A DNA stretch of 64,000 bases from Hyphomicrobiales bacterium (GTDB taxonomy: Bacteria > Pseudomonadota > Alphaproteobacteria > Rhizobiales > Rhizobiaceae). The stretch covers positions 277,806 to 341,805 of the forward strand of contig UBZP01000015.1 in the NCBI GenBank assembly GCA_900469965.1. The letters are read 5' to 3'. Below the pieces are notes generated by a model that was not told the DNA's origin, ran no database searches, and saw only the letters and a list, made by a program, of their open reading frames with translations. Every line of letters starts with the position of its first letter. The stretch's first letter is position 1. Made by a program: the position numbers and the translations under genes. Below are positions 27,271 to 36,499 of the stretch, one piece after another.

Positions 27271-28317
27271 ATGGAAGCTCTCGTTCTTGAGCAAAAGGGC
27301 GTTCTCTCCCTCAGGGAGATCGATCTGCCGCTCGAACTCGGCCCCGACGACGTGAAGATCCGGATCAACACGGTCGGCGTCTGCGGCAGCGACGTCCACT
27401 ACTACACGCACGGCGCCATCGGTCCGTTCGTTCTGCGCGAGCCGATGGTTCTCGGCCACGAGGCCGCCGGGACGGTGGTGGAGGTCGGCGAAAACGTTCA
27501 GACGCTCGCCGTCGGCGACCGCGTCTGCATGGAGCCCGGCATCCCGAACCTCTCGTCGCGCGCGTCCAAGCTCGGCATCTACAACGTCGACCCGAGCGTC
27601 CGCTTCTGGGCGACGCCGCCGATCCACGGCGTGCTGACGCCGTTCGTCGTCCATCCGGCGGCCTTCACCTACAAGCTGCCCGACAATGTCAGCTTCGCCG
27701 AGGGCGCCATGGTGGAGCCGTTCGCGATCGGCATGCAGGCGGCGGCACGGGCGCGGATTTCGCCCGGCGACGTGGCCGTGGTGATCGGCTGCGGCCCGAT
27801 CGGCATCATGGTCGCGCTCGCGGCGCTCGCCGGCGGCTGCAGCCGCGTCTACGTCTCCGACTTCAGCGCCGACAAGCTCGCGATCGCCGGCCGCTACCAG
27901 GGGATCATCCCCGTGAACATCGGCGAGCGCGCCCTCAAGGACGTGGTGCATGCCGATACGGACGGCTGGGGCGCCGACGTCGTCTTCGAGGCCAGCGGCA
28001 GCCCGAAGGCCTATAACGGCCTGTTCGACCTGGTGCGTCCGGGTGGTGCCCTCGTGATGGTGGGCCTGCCGGTGGATCCCGTCACCTTCGACGTGTCCGG
28101 AGCGATCGCGAAGGAGGTCCGCATCGAGACGGTCTTCCGCTACGCCAACATCTTCGACCGTGCGCTGCAACTGATCGCATCCGGGAAGGTCGACCTGAAA
28201 CCGCTCATCACCGACACCTTCAATTTCAACGACAGCATCAAGGCGTTCGAGCGGGCCGCGTCGGCCCGGCCGACCGATGTGAAGCTGCAGATCCTCATGG
28301 AAGGCGAAGGCAACTGA
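27271..28317 (+). CDS. Zinc-dependent medium-chain dehydrogenase (xylitol/sorbitol dehydrogenase type)
   Basis: A 348-residue MDR enzyme. Catalytic zinc ligands and relay: Cys38 in [10 protein letters not shown], His63-Glu64 in GHEAAG and Glu148 in MVEPFAIG. The NAD-binding motif is [15 protein letters not shown]. The lobe that carries a four-cysteine structural zinc in many alcohol dehydrogenases here reads [18 protein letters not shown] and lacks those cysteines, as in animal sorbitol dehydrogenase and bacterial xylitol dehydrogenases. It should oxidise a polyol at C2 to the ketose with NAD+. It lies inside the transporter operon between the permease and ATPase genes, so its substrate is probably the imported polyol. 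Confidence 0.88.
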   Translation: MEALVLEQKGVLSLREIDLPLELGPDDVKIRINTVGVCGSDVHYYTHGAIGPFVLREPMVLGHEAAGTVVEVGENVQTLAVGDRVCMEPGIPNLSSRASKLGIYNVDPSVRFWATPPIHGVLTPFVVHPAAFTYKLPDNVSFAEGAMVEPFAIGMQAAARARISPGDVAVVIGCGPIGIMVALAALAGGCSRVYVSDFSADKLAIAGRYQGIIPVNIGERALKDVVHADTDGWGADVVFEASGSPKAYNGLFDLVRPGGALVMVGLPVDPVTFDVSGAIAKEVRIETVFRYANIFDRALQLIASGKVDLKPLITDTFNFNDSIKAFERAASARPTDVKLQILMEGEGN

Positions 28318-28318
28318 C

Positions 28319-29401
28319 ATGTCGAACATCGTCTGCTCCCACGTCGACAAGAGCTATGGGTCGATCAACGTCATCAGCGATTTCAATCTCGATGTCGCAG
28401 ACCGCGAGTTCATCGTGTTCCTGGGCCCGTCCGGGTGCGGGAAGTCGACGCTCCTGCGCATGATCGCCGGGCTCGAGGAGATTTCGGGCGGCACCGTTTC
28501 CATCGGAGGAACCGCCGTCAACGATCTCGAGCCTCGTGACCGCGGCGTCGCGATGGTCTTCCAGAACTACGCGCTCTATCCGCACATGACGATCTACGAC
28601 AACATCGCCTTCGGGCTGAAGCGCATGAAGGTGCCGAAGGAGCAGATCGACGCCCGGATCAAGGCGGTTTCGGCGACGCTCGGGCTGGAGCCCTATCTTG
28701 CGCGCAAGCCGACCGAACTGTCGGGCGGGCAGCAGCAGCGCGTCGCCATCGCGCGCGCGATGATCAAGACGCCCAAGGTGTTCCTGTTCGACGAGCCCCT
28801 GTCGAATCTCGATGCCAAATTGCGCCACCACATGCGCGTCGAGATCGCCCGGCTCCACCAGAAGCTCCAGACGACGACCATCTATGTGACGCACGACCAG
28901 CTGGAGGCGATGACGCTGGCCGACAGGATCGTCCTGATGAAGGGCGGGGCGATCGAGCAGGTGGGCTCGCCGGCCGAGATCTACGAAAAGCCGAGAACGC
29001 TTTTCGTGGCCGGTTTCATCGGCACGCCGAACATGAATTTCATCGACGCGACCGTCAATCGCGCCGAGGACGGCTGGCTCCTCCGGACCGATGGCGCCGA
29101 TCTGCGCATCCGCGGCCACGGCTTCGCCCTGACGCACGGCAAAGAGGTCGTGCTCGGAATCCGCCCGCCGGATCTGGTGCCGGCTGACGGCGGCGAAGGC
29201 AATGTCCTGACAGGCGTCGCGGACCTCATCGAATTCCATGGCAACGACGCACTGGTCACCTTCAAATTCGGCGGGAAGGAGATCGGAGCGCTGGTGAAAG
29301 CGTCAGGCTGCCCCGCCGCCGGCGACCGCGTGGCCTTCCGCTTCGACGAGACCAGGCTGCACATTTTCGACAAGGGCGACGGTCTGACCTTGCGGTGCTG
29401 A
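28319..29401 (+). CDS. CUT1-family sugar ABC transporter ATP-binding protein (UgpC/MalK type)
   Basis: A 360-residue ATPase that energises the transporter encoded upstream. Walker A GPSGCGKST, Q-loop MVFQNYALYPHMT, signature LSGGQQQRVAIARAM, Walker B VFLFDEPLSNLD and switch VTHDQLEAM are all present. The C-terminal about 130 residues form the MalK-type regulatory TOBE domain (GIRPPDLVPADGG). It begins one base after the dehydrogenase stop. Last gene of the polyol operon. Confidence 0.93.
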   Translation: MSNIVCSHVDKSYGSINVISDFNLDVADREFIVFLGPSGCGKSTLLRMIAGLEEISGGTVSIGGTAVNDLEPRDRGVAMVFQNYALYPHMTIYDNIAFGLKRMKVPKEQIDARIKAVSATLGLEPYLARKPTELSGGQQQRVAIARAMIKTPKVFLFDEPLSNLDAKLRHHMRVEIARLHQKLQTTTIYVTHDQLEAMTLADRIVLMKGGAIEQVGSPAEIYEKPRTLFVAGFIGTPNMNFIDATVNRAEDGWLLRTDGADLRIRGHGFALTHGKEVVLGIRPPDLVPADGGEGNVLTGVADLIEFHGNDALVTFKFGGKEIGALVKASGCPAAGDRVAFRFDETRLHIFDKGDGLTLRC

Positions 29402-29635
29402 GGTTCTCAACCTTGCCGCGGCGTCGCGAACCGTTTGCCGGACGAGGTGATGTCGCACAATCCATAGTTGTCGTGTGCCTCGTGTGCGCGGCGGCGATGG
29501 TGCTGGCGAGCGTTGGTACTCCCTTTTTGCCAGTTCGTATCGGCTTGAGAACGATTGCGCCCGATCCTTCCATCATGTAGCGAGGCCTGCGTTGGGGACA
29601 GGGCGGACGGGGGCTCCGCCCAGGAAGGGTAAGGC
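29402..29635 (+). other. Intergenic stretch without a recognised gene
   Basis: 234 bp between the polyol operon and the next gene. A 61-codon frame beginning GTG 29395 inside the ATPase gene crosses it and has a hydrophobic core, but it lacks a ribosome site and coding character. AGGAAGGG at 29622-29629 serves the following gene. Confidence 0.4.
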
Positions 29636-30958
29636 ATGAACGGGCCGATGGTACTCTGCATCGTGCGGGGAGTCGCGAGCAAGCTTCAGGATCACTGCAT
29701 ATCGACACAAAGGCTCTATGCCGGCGCTCATCGGATGCGCCACCGGATCTGGGATGTGCGTGATGATGCGAAGGCGGCAGCAATCGACGACATCGAGGAT
29801 GAGGTCCGACAGTCGGACGCGGTTCTGATCGTTCACAACAACGCGGAAATCCTGGCCGATGCGCCTGATTTCCGGCTCGAGTTCGAGGCCGACGGCGGGG
29901 TGGCTGTCCTCCAGGCGGTGTCGAACGATGATGCCGGCCCGGTTGTTGCCTTCAGGCCCGCAGCGTTGCCGGCCGGTGCAATCCGCGAGGCTCTGAAAGC
30001 TGCAGCCTACGGGGAAGCTGGCGACCGGCTCCCCGAGGCCGGGGTGCTGAGCGAGCGATGGAATGCCGAACGGCCGGATGTGCGGACGGGCAGTTACCTG
30101 TTCCGTCACACCAGGAAGTCTGCCTCTTTCTTTCAATCGGAGTCCGGACTGGCGGAACTTTCGACCGCTGTTCCCGCAAGGTCGGTGGACGAACTGACGC
30201 GGCGCGCGGACTATCTGATGCTGTCCGCCAACTATTCCGTCGTCATGGTCTCGCCGGAGAACCAGGGCATGGCGCAGGGTCTGAAGAAAACGCTGGCCGC
30301 GATTGCGCAGGCGCGCGCCCTGCAGCTTCCGGAGCTCGCGGACGATGACATCGAGGGATGGGCCCGGCGCTATCGCCAGCTGACAGGCAGGCTGGATGTA
30401 CCGACCATTGATGTCCTCTCCAGGCTATGCGCCACGGCTATGTATGCGGTGGAAGCGGTTGCCGAGCCGGATCACATCTCCGCAGCCATCAAGGCGGCGT
30501 CATTGCAACGGCGCCGTATCGTCACGGCAGACGTTGCCCGTGGCGCCACCACTGTGGACGCGCTTTGCGCAGAACACGAAATCCCGCGCCTCGACATCCT
30601 GCGGCTCGATGCCGCAAGTCTGGCCGCGGAGGTCGTTCGCGATGCACGCGGCGTCCTCAGACACTCCCCGGATTGCCTCCTGCTTGTCGAGATCGATCCG
30701 CAGCAACTGGCCGCACGGGGCAAGCAGGTCAGGGACGTGATCTGGGCGATGCGCAGCCTCGGATTCTACGGGCGGCAGATCAGAGACGACTTCGCCTTGG
30801 GACCCTTCAGCTCCTTCGATGGGGGCGCAAGCGGCTACTACCTCTTTGCCAGGTCCGACCGCTGGCTCACGGTGATGCGCACGCTAACCGGCGGCTATCA
30901 GCCTGCGGGCCGAGACGACGGGCTGGATATGACGGTCGATCTGACCAACGCTGACTGA
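29636..30958 (+). CDS. Protein of unknown function with an FkbM-like C-terminal region
   Basis: A 440-residue protein I cannot assign. No signal peptide or membrane helix. The last third has the cadence of the end of FkbM-type methyltransferases: ARGATTVDALCAEHEIPRLDILRLDA, then VVRDARGVLRHSPDCLLLVEIDPQQLAARGKQVRDVI. In FkbM proteins the acidic motif here reads DVEGAE and follows a SAM-binding GANIG loop; this protein has DAASLA instead and no GANIG loop, so methyl transfer is doubtful. The N-terminal 200 residues show no motif. Base use is less GC-extreme than in neighbours (more A/T at third positions), a hint of transfer. The start follows AGGAAGGGTAAGGC. It stands alone between an ABC operon and a histidine kinase. 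Confidence 0.6.
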   Translation: MNGPMVLCIVRGVASKLQDHCISTQRLYAGAHRMRHRIWDVRDDAKAAAIDDIEDEVRQSDAVLIVHNNAEILADAPDFRLEFEADGGVAVLQAVSNDDAGPVVAFRPAALPAGAIREALKAAAYGEAGDRLPEAGVLSERWNAERPDVRTGSYLFRHTRKSASFFQSESGLAELSTAVPARSVDELTRRADYLMLSANYSVVMVSPENQGMAQGLKKTLAAIAQARALQLPELADDDIEGWARRYRQLTGRLDVPTIDVLSRLCATAMYAVEAVAEPDHISAAIKAASLQRRRIVTADVARGATTVDALCAEHEIPRLDILRLDAASLAAEVVRDARGVLRHSPDCLLLVEIDPQQLAARGKQVRDVIWAMRSLGFYGRQIRDDFALGPFSSFDGGASGYYLFARSDRWLTVMRTLTGGYQPAGRDDGLDMTVDLTNAD

Positions 30959-31093
30959 AGAGGTCCCAGGGCCGTCGGCGACGGTTATCGGCGCAACGGA
31001 GCAGGCGCCGGCAGGCGACTGGCCGTCATGTCCCGTCCTTGCGTGCAGGCCCGGCCGCAAGTCGGGGCGGATCGTTTCTCCAGCGAATCGTCT

Positions 31094-32941
31094 TCAGGGG
31101 TCTTCGTGCCCGTCCGCGGTCAGCGAGCCCTCGATCTCGCACACCACGCCCTGCGGGAGGTAGGTGATCCTGGCTTCGCCGCCCAGTTCCGATGCCAGCA
31201 GCCGTTCGACGAGGCGGGAGCCGAAGCCGGTGCGGGTCGGCGGGGTGACCGTCGGGCCATGCATCTCCTGCCAGCGAAGCCTGATCCCCTGCGGCGGTCC
31301 GTCCGTGGCGGTCCAATTGATCGAGACGATTCCTTCCGGCACCGACAGCGCCCCGTACTTGGCCGCGTTCGTCGCAAGTTCGTGCAGGGCGAGCGAGAAG
31401 GAGACGGCGGCGGTGGGCGGAAGGGTGAGGGGAGCGCCCGCGATGACGAACCGCTCCGGCGGGTAGGGCGAAAGGGCCTGTTCGACGACGGAGCGGAGGT
31501 TCGCCCGCTGCCAGTCCCCCTGCAGGAGCAGATCGTGCGCCCGCGCCATCGACGTCAGGCGGGCCTCGAAGGCTTCGGCCTTCTCGCGGGTGGCCTCGTC
31601 GCGACCGAGCGTCTGTCGCGCAATGGCGATCACGGTCGCGAGCACGTTCTTGACCCGATGGCTCAGTTCGCCGACGAGGACGGCCTGCAGCCGCTCGGCC
31701 TGCTTGCGGGCGGTGATGTCATGGGCGATCTTGGAGGCGCCGATCGGCTTGCCGGAGGAACCCAGGATCGGCGATACGCTGAGCAGGACGTCGACGAGGT
31801 TGCCGTCCTTCCGGCGCCGCTTGGTCTCGTAGGGCTCGACTTTCAGGCCGGCGCTCACCTGTCGCAGGATGGCGGGTTCTTCGTCCTTGCGGTCGTCGGG
31901 CACCAGCATCAGCACGGAGCGGCCGATCGCCTCGGCGCCGGTATAGCCGTAGAGCCGTTCGGCCGCGGCGTTCCAGCTCGTAATCGTCATGTCGAGGTCG
32001 ATGCCCAGGATGGCGTCGTTCGAGGAGGCGATGATGGCCGCCAGGCTGTTTGCGATCTCCTGGGCCCGCTTGCGGTCGGTGATGTCCACGACGACGGCGA
32101 CGGCCTGGCGAATGTTGCCGTTCTCGTCGCGCAGGGCCGACACCGAGTTGGCGACCCAGACCAGCCCCCCATCCTTGCGGACATAGCGGCTCTCGATGTC
32201 GAAACCCTGGCCGGTCTCCGCCAGTTGCGCGAAGAGGCGCGCGTTCTCCGGCAGATCGTCGGCGAAGGTGAGGTCCTGCATCCGCAGATCGGCCAGTTCG
32301 TCTTCCGGATAGCCGAGGATTTCGCAGTATCGCCTGTTCACCGACAGCAGGCGGCCGGCCAGGTCGCTGACGGCGATCCCCGCGGACGACTGGGTGACGA
32401 TGGCGCGAAGGCGCTCCTCGCTCGCCTGCAGCGCCCGCTCGAACCTGACCCGGTCGGTCGTCTCGCTGACGATGCAGAGGACACCGCGGATGGTGGACGC
32501 CTCGTCCCGGATCGGCGAGTAGGAAATGTCGAAATAGACGGTCTCGGGATAGCCATGCCGCTCCAGCTTGAACGGACGATCCCTGGCGACGACCGTTTCG
32601 CCGTGGTTGAGGACGCGGCGCAGCAGCGGCTCCAGATCGTCCCACAATTCGCGCCAGTTTTCCCGCGCGGGCCGGCCAAAAGCGGCGGGATGCTTGTTGC
32701 CGATCGTCGGTGCATAGGCATCGTTGTAGAGCGCGATAAAATCCTCGCCCCAGAACAGGACGATCTGCGCCTGGGCCGGCAGCATGATATCGAGTGTCGA
32801 CTTCAGGCAGGACGGCCAGCCGGACATGGGGCCGAGCGGCGTGTCTGCCCAGTCCGTCGTCTCCATCACCCTGGCAACCCGGACCGGCTCTGGCAAGGCG
32901 CTTTGCTCGTTCAGTTCCCCCTCCTCATATCGGCCCTGCAA
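31094..32941 (-). CDS. PAS-domain sensor histidine kinase, HWE family
   Basis: Up to 615 residues. Three or more PAS/PAC units cover residues 30-410 (the first begins DWADTPLGPMSGWPSCLKS, a PAS-like entry common in HWE kinases; later ones have RLLSVNRRYCEILGYPEDEL and ITSWNAAAERLYGYTGAEAIG). The kinase core is HWE type: phospho-acceptor His428 in GELSHRVKNVLATVIA, N-box ALHELATNAAKYGALS and the Trp-Glu pair in RLRWQE. No membrane helix, so it is cytoplasmic. The start is uncertain: TTG 32941 is the longest frame, while the best Shine-Dalgarno stretch, GAGGAGGGGG, lies inside it with only non-standard codons close behind. No response regulator gene is next to it. Confidence 0.9.
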   Translation of the reverse strand: MQGRYEEGELNEQSALPEPVRVARVMETTDWADTPLGPMSGWPSCLKSTLDIMLPAQAQIVLFWGEDFIALYNDAYAPTIGNKHPAAFGRPARENWRELWDDLEPLLRRVLNHGETVVARDRPFKLERHGYPETVYFDISYSPIRDEASTIRGVLCIVSETTDRVRFERALQASEERLRAIVTQSSAGIAVSDLAGRLLSVNRRYCEILGYPEDELADLRMQDLTFADDLPENARLFAQLAETGQGFDIESRYVRKDGGLVWVANSVSALRDENGNIRQAVAVVVDITDRKRAQEIANSLAAIIASSNDAILGIDLDMTITSWNAAAERLYGYTGAEAIGRSVLMLVPDDRKDEEPAILRQVSAGLKVEPYETKRRRKDGNLVDVLLSVSPILGSSGKPIGASKIAHDITARKQAERLQAVLVGELSHRVKNVLATVIAIARQTLGRDEATREKAEAFEARLTSMARAHDLLLQGDWQRANLRSVVEQALSPYPPERFVIAGAPLTLPPTAAVSFSLALHELATNAAKYGALSVPEGIVSINWTATDGPPQGIRLRWQEMHGPTVTPPTRTGFGSRLVERLLASELGGEARITYLPQGVVCEIEGSLTADGHEDP

Positions 32942-33148
32942 TTCAATGGCTTGAACGCCATGGCGTCAACCGGAAAGATGGCGGTCGAGCTTGCCGGCCG
33001 GACTTTCCGCAAGGGGTGTTGTTCATGCGCCGGATGGCCGGGCAGGGGCGAGGGACCGGGCGTTTTCGGGCCGCGCCGGCCCGGTCGGGCGCCGGGAATG
33101 CGACCTGCCTCCCGAACTGCGCTGACGCCCCGCGGCGCGGGAGAAGCC

Positions 33149-33415
33149 CTACGGCTGCTCGCGGGTTCCCGGGGCCGCTTCGCGCTGGTCGGCGTCTTCG
33201 AGGTCCGTCTTGACGATGTAGGTGTCGGTGTGCTGCCGGGCGGCCTCGCGCAGGGCCTTGAGGTTCGGCACGTCGTCGCCGCCGATCTCGCCCTCGCCTT
33301 GGTCGATCTCGCGCTGGGCCTGCATCCAGTGCTCGAGTTCGCGGCCCAGCGGACGGCCTTCGCGATCCCAGATCTCGTAGGCGCGTTCGCGGATTTTCTG
33401 TTCACGGTCGTCCAT
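33149..33415 (-). CDS. DUF2934-family small protein
   Basis: An 88-residue, highly charged cytoplasmic protein. The start MDDREQKIRERAYEIWDREG and the following GRPLGRELEHWMQAQREI are the DUF2934 hallmark (R-AYEIWE-x-EGRP-G-x-x-x-DHWLQAE-type). Function is unknown for the family, which is common in rhizobia. Start set by GGAGGGAAC upstream. It lies about 100 bp after gltS on the same strand and may share its transcript. Confidence 0.85.
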   Translation of the reverse strand: MDDREQKIRERAYEIWDREGRPLGRELEHWMQAQREIDQGEGEIGGDDVPNLKALREAARQHTDTYIVKTDLEDADQREAAPGTREQP

Positions 33416-33518
33416 GATGTTCCCTCCAGATCCGAACATGGAACGAGAATGCCGGTCGGGATGTTCCCCGGAGCCGGGACGATTGGAGAGCCGGCGGCGC
33501 GTCGGCCGCGGCAGGCGC

Positions 33519-34724
33519 CTATCGTACCATGAAGCCGATGACCAGTGCGTTGGCGATGTCGATGAAGAAGGCGGAGACGAGCGGCAGGATGATGAAGGCG
33601 GTCGGGGCGGGGCCATGGGCCTTGGTGACCGCCGTCATGTTGGCGATCGCCGTCGGCGTCGCGCCGAGGCTGATGCCGCTGAAGCCTGCCGCGATGACCG
33701 CGGCCCGGTAGTCGCGGCCCATGGCCGGGAACACGACGAAGATCATGTAGAGGACGGCGACGACCGTCTGGATCGCCAGGACGATGATCAGCGCCGGACC
33801 GAGGCCGCCGAGCGTCCACAGCTGCATGCTCATCAGCGACATGGCGAGGAAGATGTTGAGCGACAGGTCGGAGATGAGCGCGAGCGAACGCGACCGCGCC
33901 GGCCAGAACATGCGCGGAAAGGCGCGGGGGACGGTGTTGGTCATGACGATCGCGACCAGCAGGCAGATGACGAAGAGCGGCAGCTTGATGCCGGTCTCGG
34001 CGACGATCTCGTCCAGGGCGACGCCGATCAGGATCGCCACGTTGAGGACCAGCACGGTCCGCAGCAGGTTCACATGGTTGATGCCGGTCGCCTTCTCCGT
34101 CGCCGGGGTGTCCGGAAGGCCGATGCTGGGGGGCTCGGCCGGTTGACCGTGGAGATGGTAGCGGCCGATGAGGATGCGCGCGACCGGACCGCCGACGAGG
34201 CTGGCGATGACGAGGCCGAGCGTCGCCGAGGCAATGCCGATCTCAAGGGCGTTGCCGAGGCCGAAACGGGCGGCGATGAGCGGGGCCCAGGCGATCGTGG
34301 TGCCGTGACCGCCGATCAGCGACACCGAGCCGAGGAGGGGGGCGATCCCATCCGGCAGGTTCATCGCGGCGGTGCTGCCGACCGCGATCAGGTTCTGCAG
34401 GAGGAGATAGGCCAGCGTCAGCATGAGCAGGACGACGAGCGGCCAACCGCCGGCCCTGAGGTCGTCCAGGCGGGCATTGAGGCCGATGCCGGTGAAGAAA
34501 TAGAGCAGCAGCATGTCGCGGGCGGCGAGGTCGAACGTGACCTCGATGCCGAAGAGGCGATAGGCCGAAAGCGTGACCAGGGCGGCGATCAGCCCGCCGG
34601 TCACCGCTTCGGGGATGTTCCAGCGCTTGAGCGGGCCGACGACGCCGTTGAGGCCCGATCCCACGAAGAAGACGATGATGGCGATGGTGAAGGTCACGAA
34701 GCCCGGGATCTGGATCGTCGTCAT
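33519..34724 (-). CDS. gltS: GltS-family sodium/glutamate symporter
   Basis: A 401-residue integral membrane protein with ten or more hydrophobic segments. Two glycine-rich re-entrant loops typical of GltS are visible: LGSVSLIGGHGTTIAWAP in the first half and AAGFSGISLGATPTAIANMTAVTKAHGPAP in the second, giving the inverted-repeat architecture of the ESS family. Imports glutamate with Na+. Start chosen at ATG 34724 (MTTIQIPGF); the frame extends upstream to 34913, where it would overlap the BA14K gene's promoter region with no support. It is divergent from the BA14K gene at 34914. Confidence 0.9.
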   Translation of the reverse strand: MTTIQIPGFVTFTIAIIVFFVGSGLNGVVGPLKRWNIPEAVTGGLIAALVTLSAYRLFGIEVTFDLAARDMLLLYFFTGIGLNARLDDLRAGGWPLVVLLMLTLAYLLLQNLIAVGSTAAMNLPDGIAPLLGSVSLIGGHGTTIAWAPLIAARFGLGNALEIGIASATLGLVIASLVGGPVARILIGRYHLHGQPAEPPSIGLPDTPATEKATGINHVNLLRTVLVLNVAILIGVALDEIVAETGIKLPLFVICLLVAIVMTNTVPRAFPRMFWPARSRSLALISDLSLNIFLAMSLMSMQLWTLGGLGPALIIVLAIQTVVAVLYMIFVVFPAMGRDYRAAVIAAGFSGISLGATPTAIANMTAVTKAHGPAPTAFIILPLVSAFFIDIANALVIGFMVR

Positions 34725-34913
34725 CCGTCGGTCGTCTCCGCTTGCCGGCTTCGCGCTGCAGTGGCGCGCCGCTCCCAGAATTACACCGAGACGGGCGCCC
34801 CGTCGAGGCGAGGGCGCCGGTGCCGGCGCCTTCACGATGTCGTTACTTTTGCGCAGCCGCGGCACGAATTGCTGTATCATGCGTTTGCCTTCTCGAAAGG
34901 CAAGGTGGTGCAC

Positions 34914-35426
34914 ATGAAGATGCTCTTGATCATGGGGCTTTCGCTGGCAACTGCCGTTTCGGGCGTTTTGCCGGCGCAGGCGTTTCCCTCATTCAGCGGA
35001 CCGCGGATTGAAACCTCCGACGTGATCCAGGTCAGGGAAAGAAAGTGGCGCAGGCCGGGAGGCCGGCACTGGCGCAGCGCGGACGGCTGGCGCAACGGCG
35101 GGCACCGCTATGGTCGCCGCTACGCCCGCTACAACGGGCGGCATTACCGCCCCTACTACGGCGGATACTATCGTCCTTACTACGGCCGGTACTATCGCGA
35201 CTATGACGACGATTTCGGATGGGCGCTGGGCGGGTTCGCCGCCGGAGCGATCATCGGCGGTCTCGCCGCGCAGCCCCGCTACTACGGCGGTTACTATGGC
35301 GGCAGCTCCTATGGCGGCGGCGGCCATGTCAGCTGGTGCTATGCGCGCTATCGCTCCTACAGGGCCTACGACAACACCTATCAGCCGTATTACGGGCCCA
35401 GACGGGTTTGCGTCTCGCCGTACTGA
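34914..35426 (+). CDS. BA14K-family exported protein
   Basis: A 170-residue protein with signal peptide MKMLLIMGLSLATAVSGVLP and cleavage near AQA/FPS. A long Arg/Tyr/Gly-rich low-complexity middle (YGRRYARYNGRHYRPYYGGY) precedes a hydrophobic helix FGWALGGFAAGAIIGGLAA. The C-terminus HVSWCYARYRSYRAYDNTYQ followed by YYGPRRVCVSP is the BA14K signature, with two cysteines that can pair. BA14K is known from Brucella as an immunoreactive surface protein with lectin-like activity, and such proteins are widespread in Rhizobiales. Start preceded by AAGGTGG. Divergent from gltS. Confidence 0.88.
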   Translation: MKMLLIMGLSLATAVSGVLPAQAFPSFSGPRIETSDVIQVRERKWRRPGGRHWRSADGWRNGGHRYGRRYARYNGRHYRPYYGGYYRPYYGRYYRDYDDDFGWALGGFAAGAIIGGLAAQPRYYGGYYGGSSYGGGGHVSWCYARYRSYRAYDNTYQPYYGPRRVCVSPY

Positions 35427-35451
35427 CGGCTGAAGCCGCTGTCCGGGCAGA

Positions 35452-36348
35452 TCAGGGCTGGCGGACGTATTTCCGCCAGCTGTGCTCCGGCGCGAAGCCC
35501 AGCATGTCCCGCGCCTTGCGGTTGGACAGGAGGGTCTCGTAGGTGCCCAGTTCGCGCTTCACCGGCACGCCCGGATAGAAGCGGTCGATCAGTTCCTTCG
35601 TCGGCAGGTCGGAGGAGGTGTCGTCATTGGCGGCATTGAAGACCTGGAAGCCGAGGCCGTCCGTCTCGATCGCCCGGGCGGTGATCTGCCCGAGGTCGCG
35701 CGCGTCGACATAGCTCCAGGCGATGCGCTTGCGAAACCCCGGATCGGCGAACCATTTCGGAAACAGCTCGTACTCGTGCGGCTCGATGACGTTGCCGATC
35801 CGCAGCGCGTAGATGTCGAAGCCGCTTCGCAGTGCAAAGGCACGGGCGGTCTTCTCGTTGACGACCTTGGAGAGCGCGTAGCTGTCCATCGGGTCGACGT
35901 CGTAGTCCTCGTCGAGCGGAAAATAGGCGGGCGCGCGCGGCTCGTTGGCGAAGACGAGGCCGTAGGTGGTCTCGCTCGAGGCGATCACGATCTTGCGGAT
36001 ACCGAGCTTCACGGCTGCCTCGATGACGTTGTAGGTGCCGAGCGCGTTGATGCGGAAGAGTTCGTTGTCCGGGGTGATCATGATGCGCGGGACCGCGGCG
36101 AAATGAACGACGGCGTCGACGGGCTGCGGCCGCAGCGACGGGTCGAACTCGTGCAGGCCCATGTAGCTCGAAAGCGCGTTGAACACCTGGCCGCTGTCGG
36201 TGATGTCGGTGATCAGCGTGCGGACCTTCGGGTTGTCGAGCGGCCTGGTGTCGAGATTGAGGACCTGGTAGCCCTGGTCCAGCAGATACTGGACGACGTG
36301 GCGACCGGCCTTGCCGCTGCCGCCGGTGAACATGATCCGCTTTGTCAT
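35452..36348 (-). CDS. NAD-dependent epimerase/dehydratase (extended SDR)
   Basis: A 298-residue short-chain dehydrogenase of the extended type. The nucleotide motif is FTGGSGKAGRHV and the catalytic pair is YALSK (Tyr-x-x-x-Lys), with a Ser in IASSETTYG. The acidic end of strand 2 (VLNLDTRP) points to NAD. Such enzymes epimerise, dehydrate or oxidise sugar substrates; uronate/aldose dehydrogenases belong here too. Start at 36348 follows GGGAGGGTCAG. It is the last gene of the minus-strand group 38522 to 35452, downstream of a sugar-binding protein, so it likely acts on the same imported sugar. Confidence 0.85.
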   Translation of the reverse strand: MTKRIMFTGGSGKAGRHVVQYLLDQGYQVLNLDTRPLDNPKVRTLITDITDSGQVFNALSSYMGLHEFDPSLRPQPVDAVVHFAAVPRIMITPDNELFRINALGTYNVIEAAVKLGIRKIVIASSETTYGLVFANEPRAPAYFPLDEDYDVDPMDSYALSKVVNEKTARAFALRSGFDIYALRIGNVIEPHEYELFPKWFADPGFRKRIAWSYVDARDLGQITARAIETDGLGFQVFNAANDDTSSDLPTKELIDRFYPGVPVKRELGTYETLLSNRKARDMLGFAPEHSWRKYVRQP

Positions 36349-36466
36349 CTGACCCTCCCGCATTCAAATGGCGGGCGCCTGCAGCCGGACGCCTCTTCGT
36401 CCGGCGCTTTCGACGCCAGCGCGGCCAGAGGAGAACAAAAACGCGCCGAGGGCAAGCCCGAAGATC

Positions 36467-36490
36467 GGGGCGCCGCGATGGCGACGCCCC
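36467..36490 (-). other. Hairpin just after the sugar-binding protein gene
   Basis: GGGGCG-C-CGC, loop GATG, GCG-A-CGCCCC: nine pairs with one internal mismatch, starting ten bases past the stop of the binding-protein gene on the minus strand. Probably an mRNA-stabilising or attenuating structure before the distal SDR gene. Confidence 0.6.
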
Positions 36491-36499
36491 TAAGTCCTG

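Noticed and set aside
29395-29580. 61-codon frame with a hydrophobic core between the polyol operon and the FkbM-like gene
   Set aside because: Its start lies inside the ATPase gene, it lacks a ribosome site and it shows no coding bias.
31028-33532. An 834-codon plus-strand frame opposite the HWE kinase
   Set aside because: Composition is that of an antisense shadow (DR/GR/QV-rich); the minus strand has clear PAS and kinase motifs.
33414-35426. A 670-codon frame that ends in the BA14K protein
   Set aside because: Only the part from ATG 34914 has a signal peptide and family motifs; the rest is antisense to gltS.
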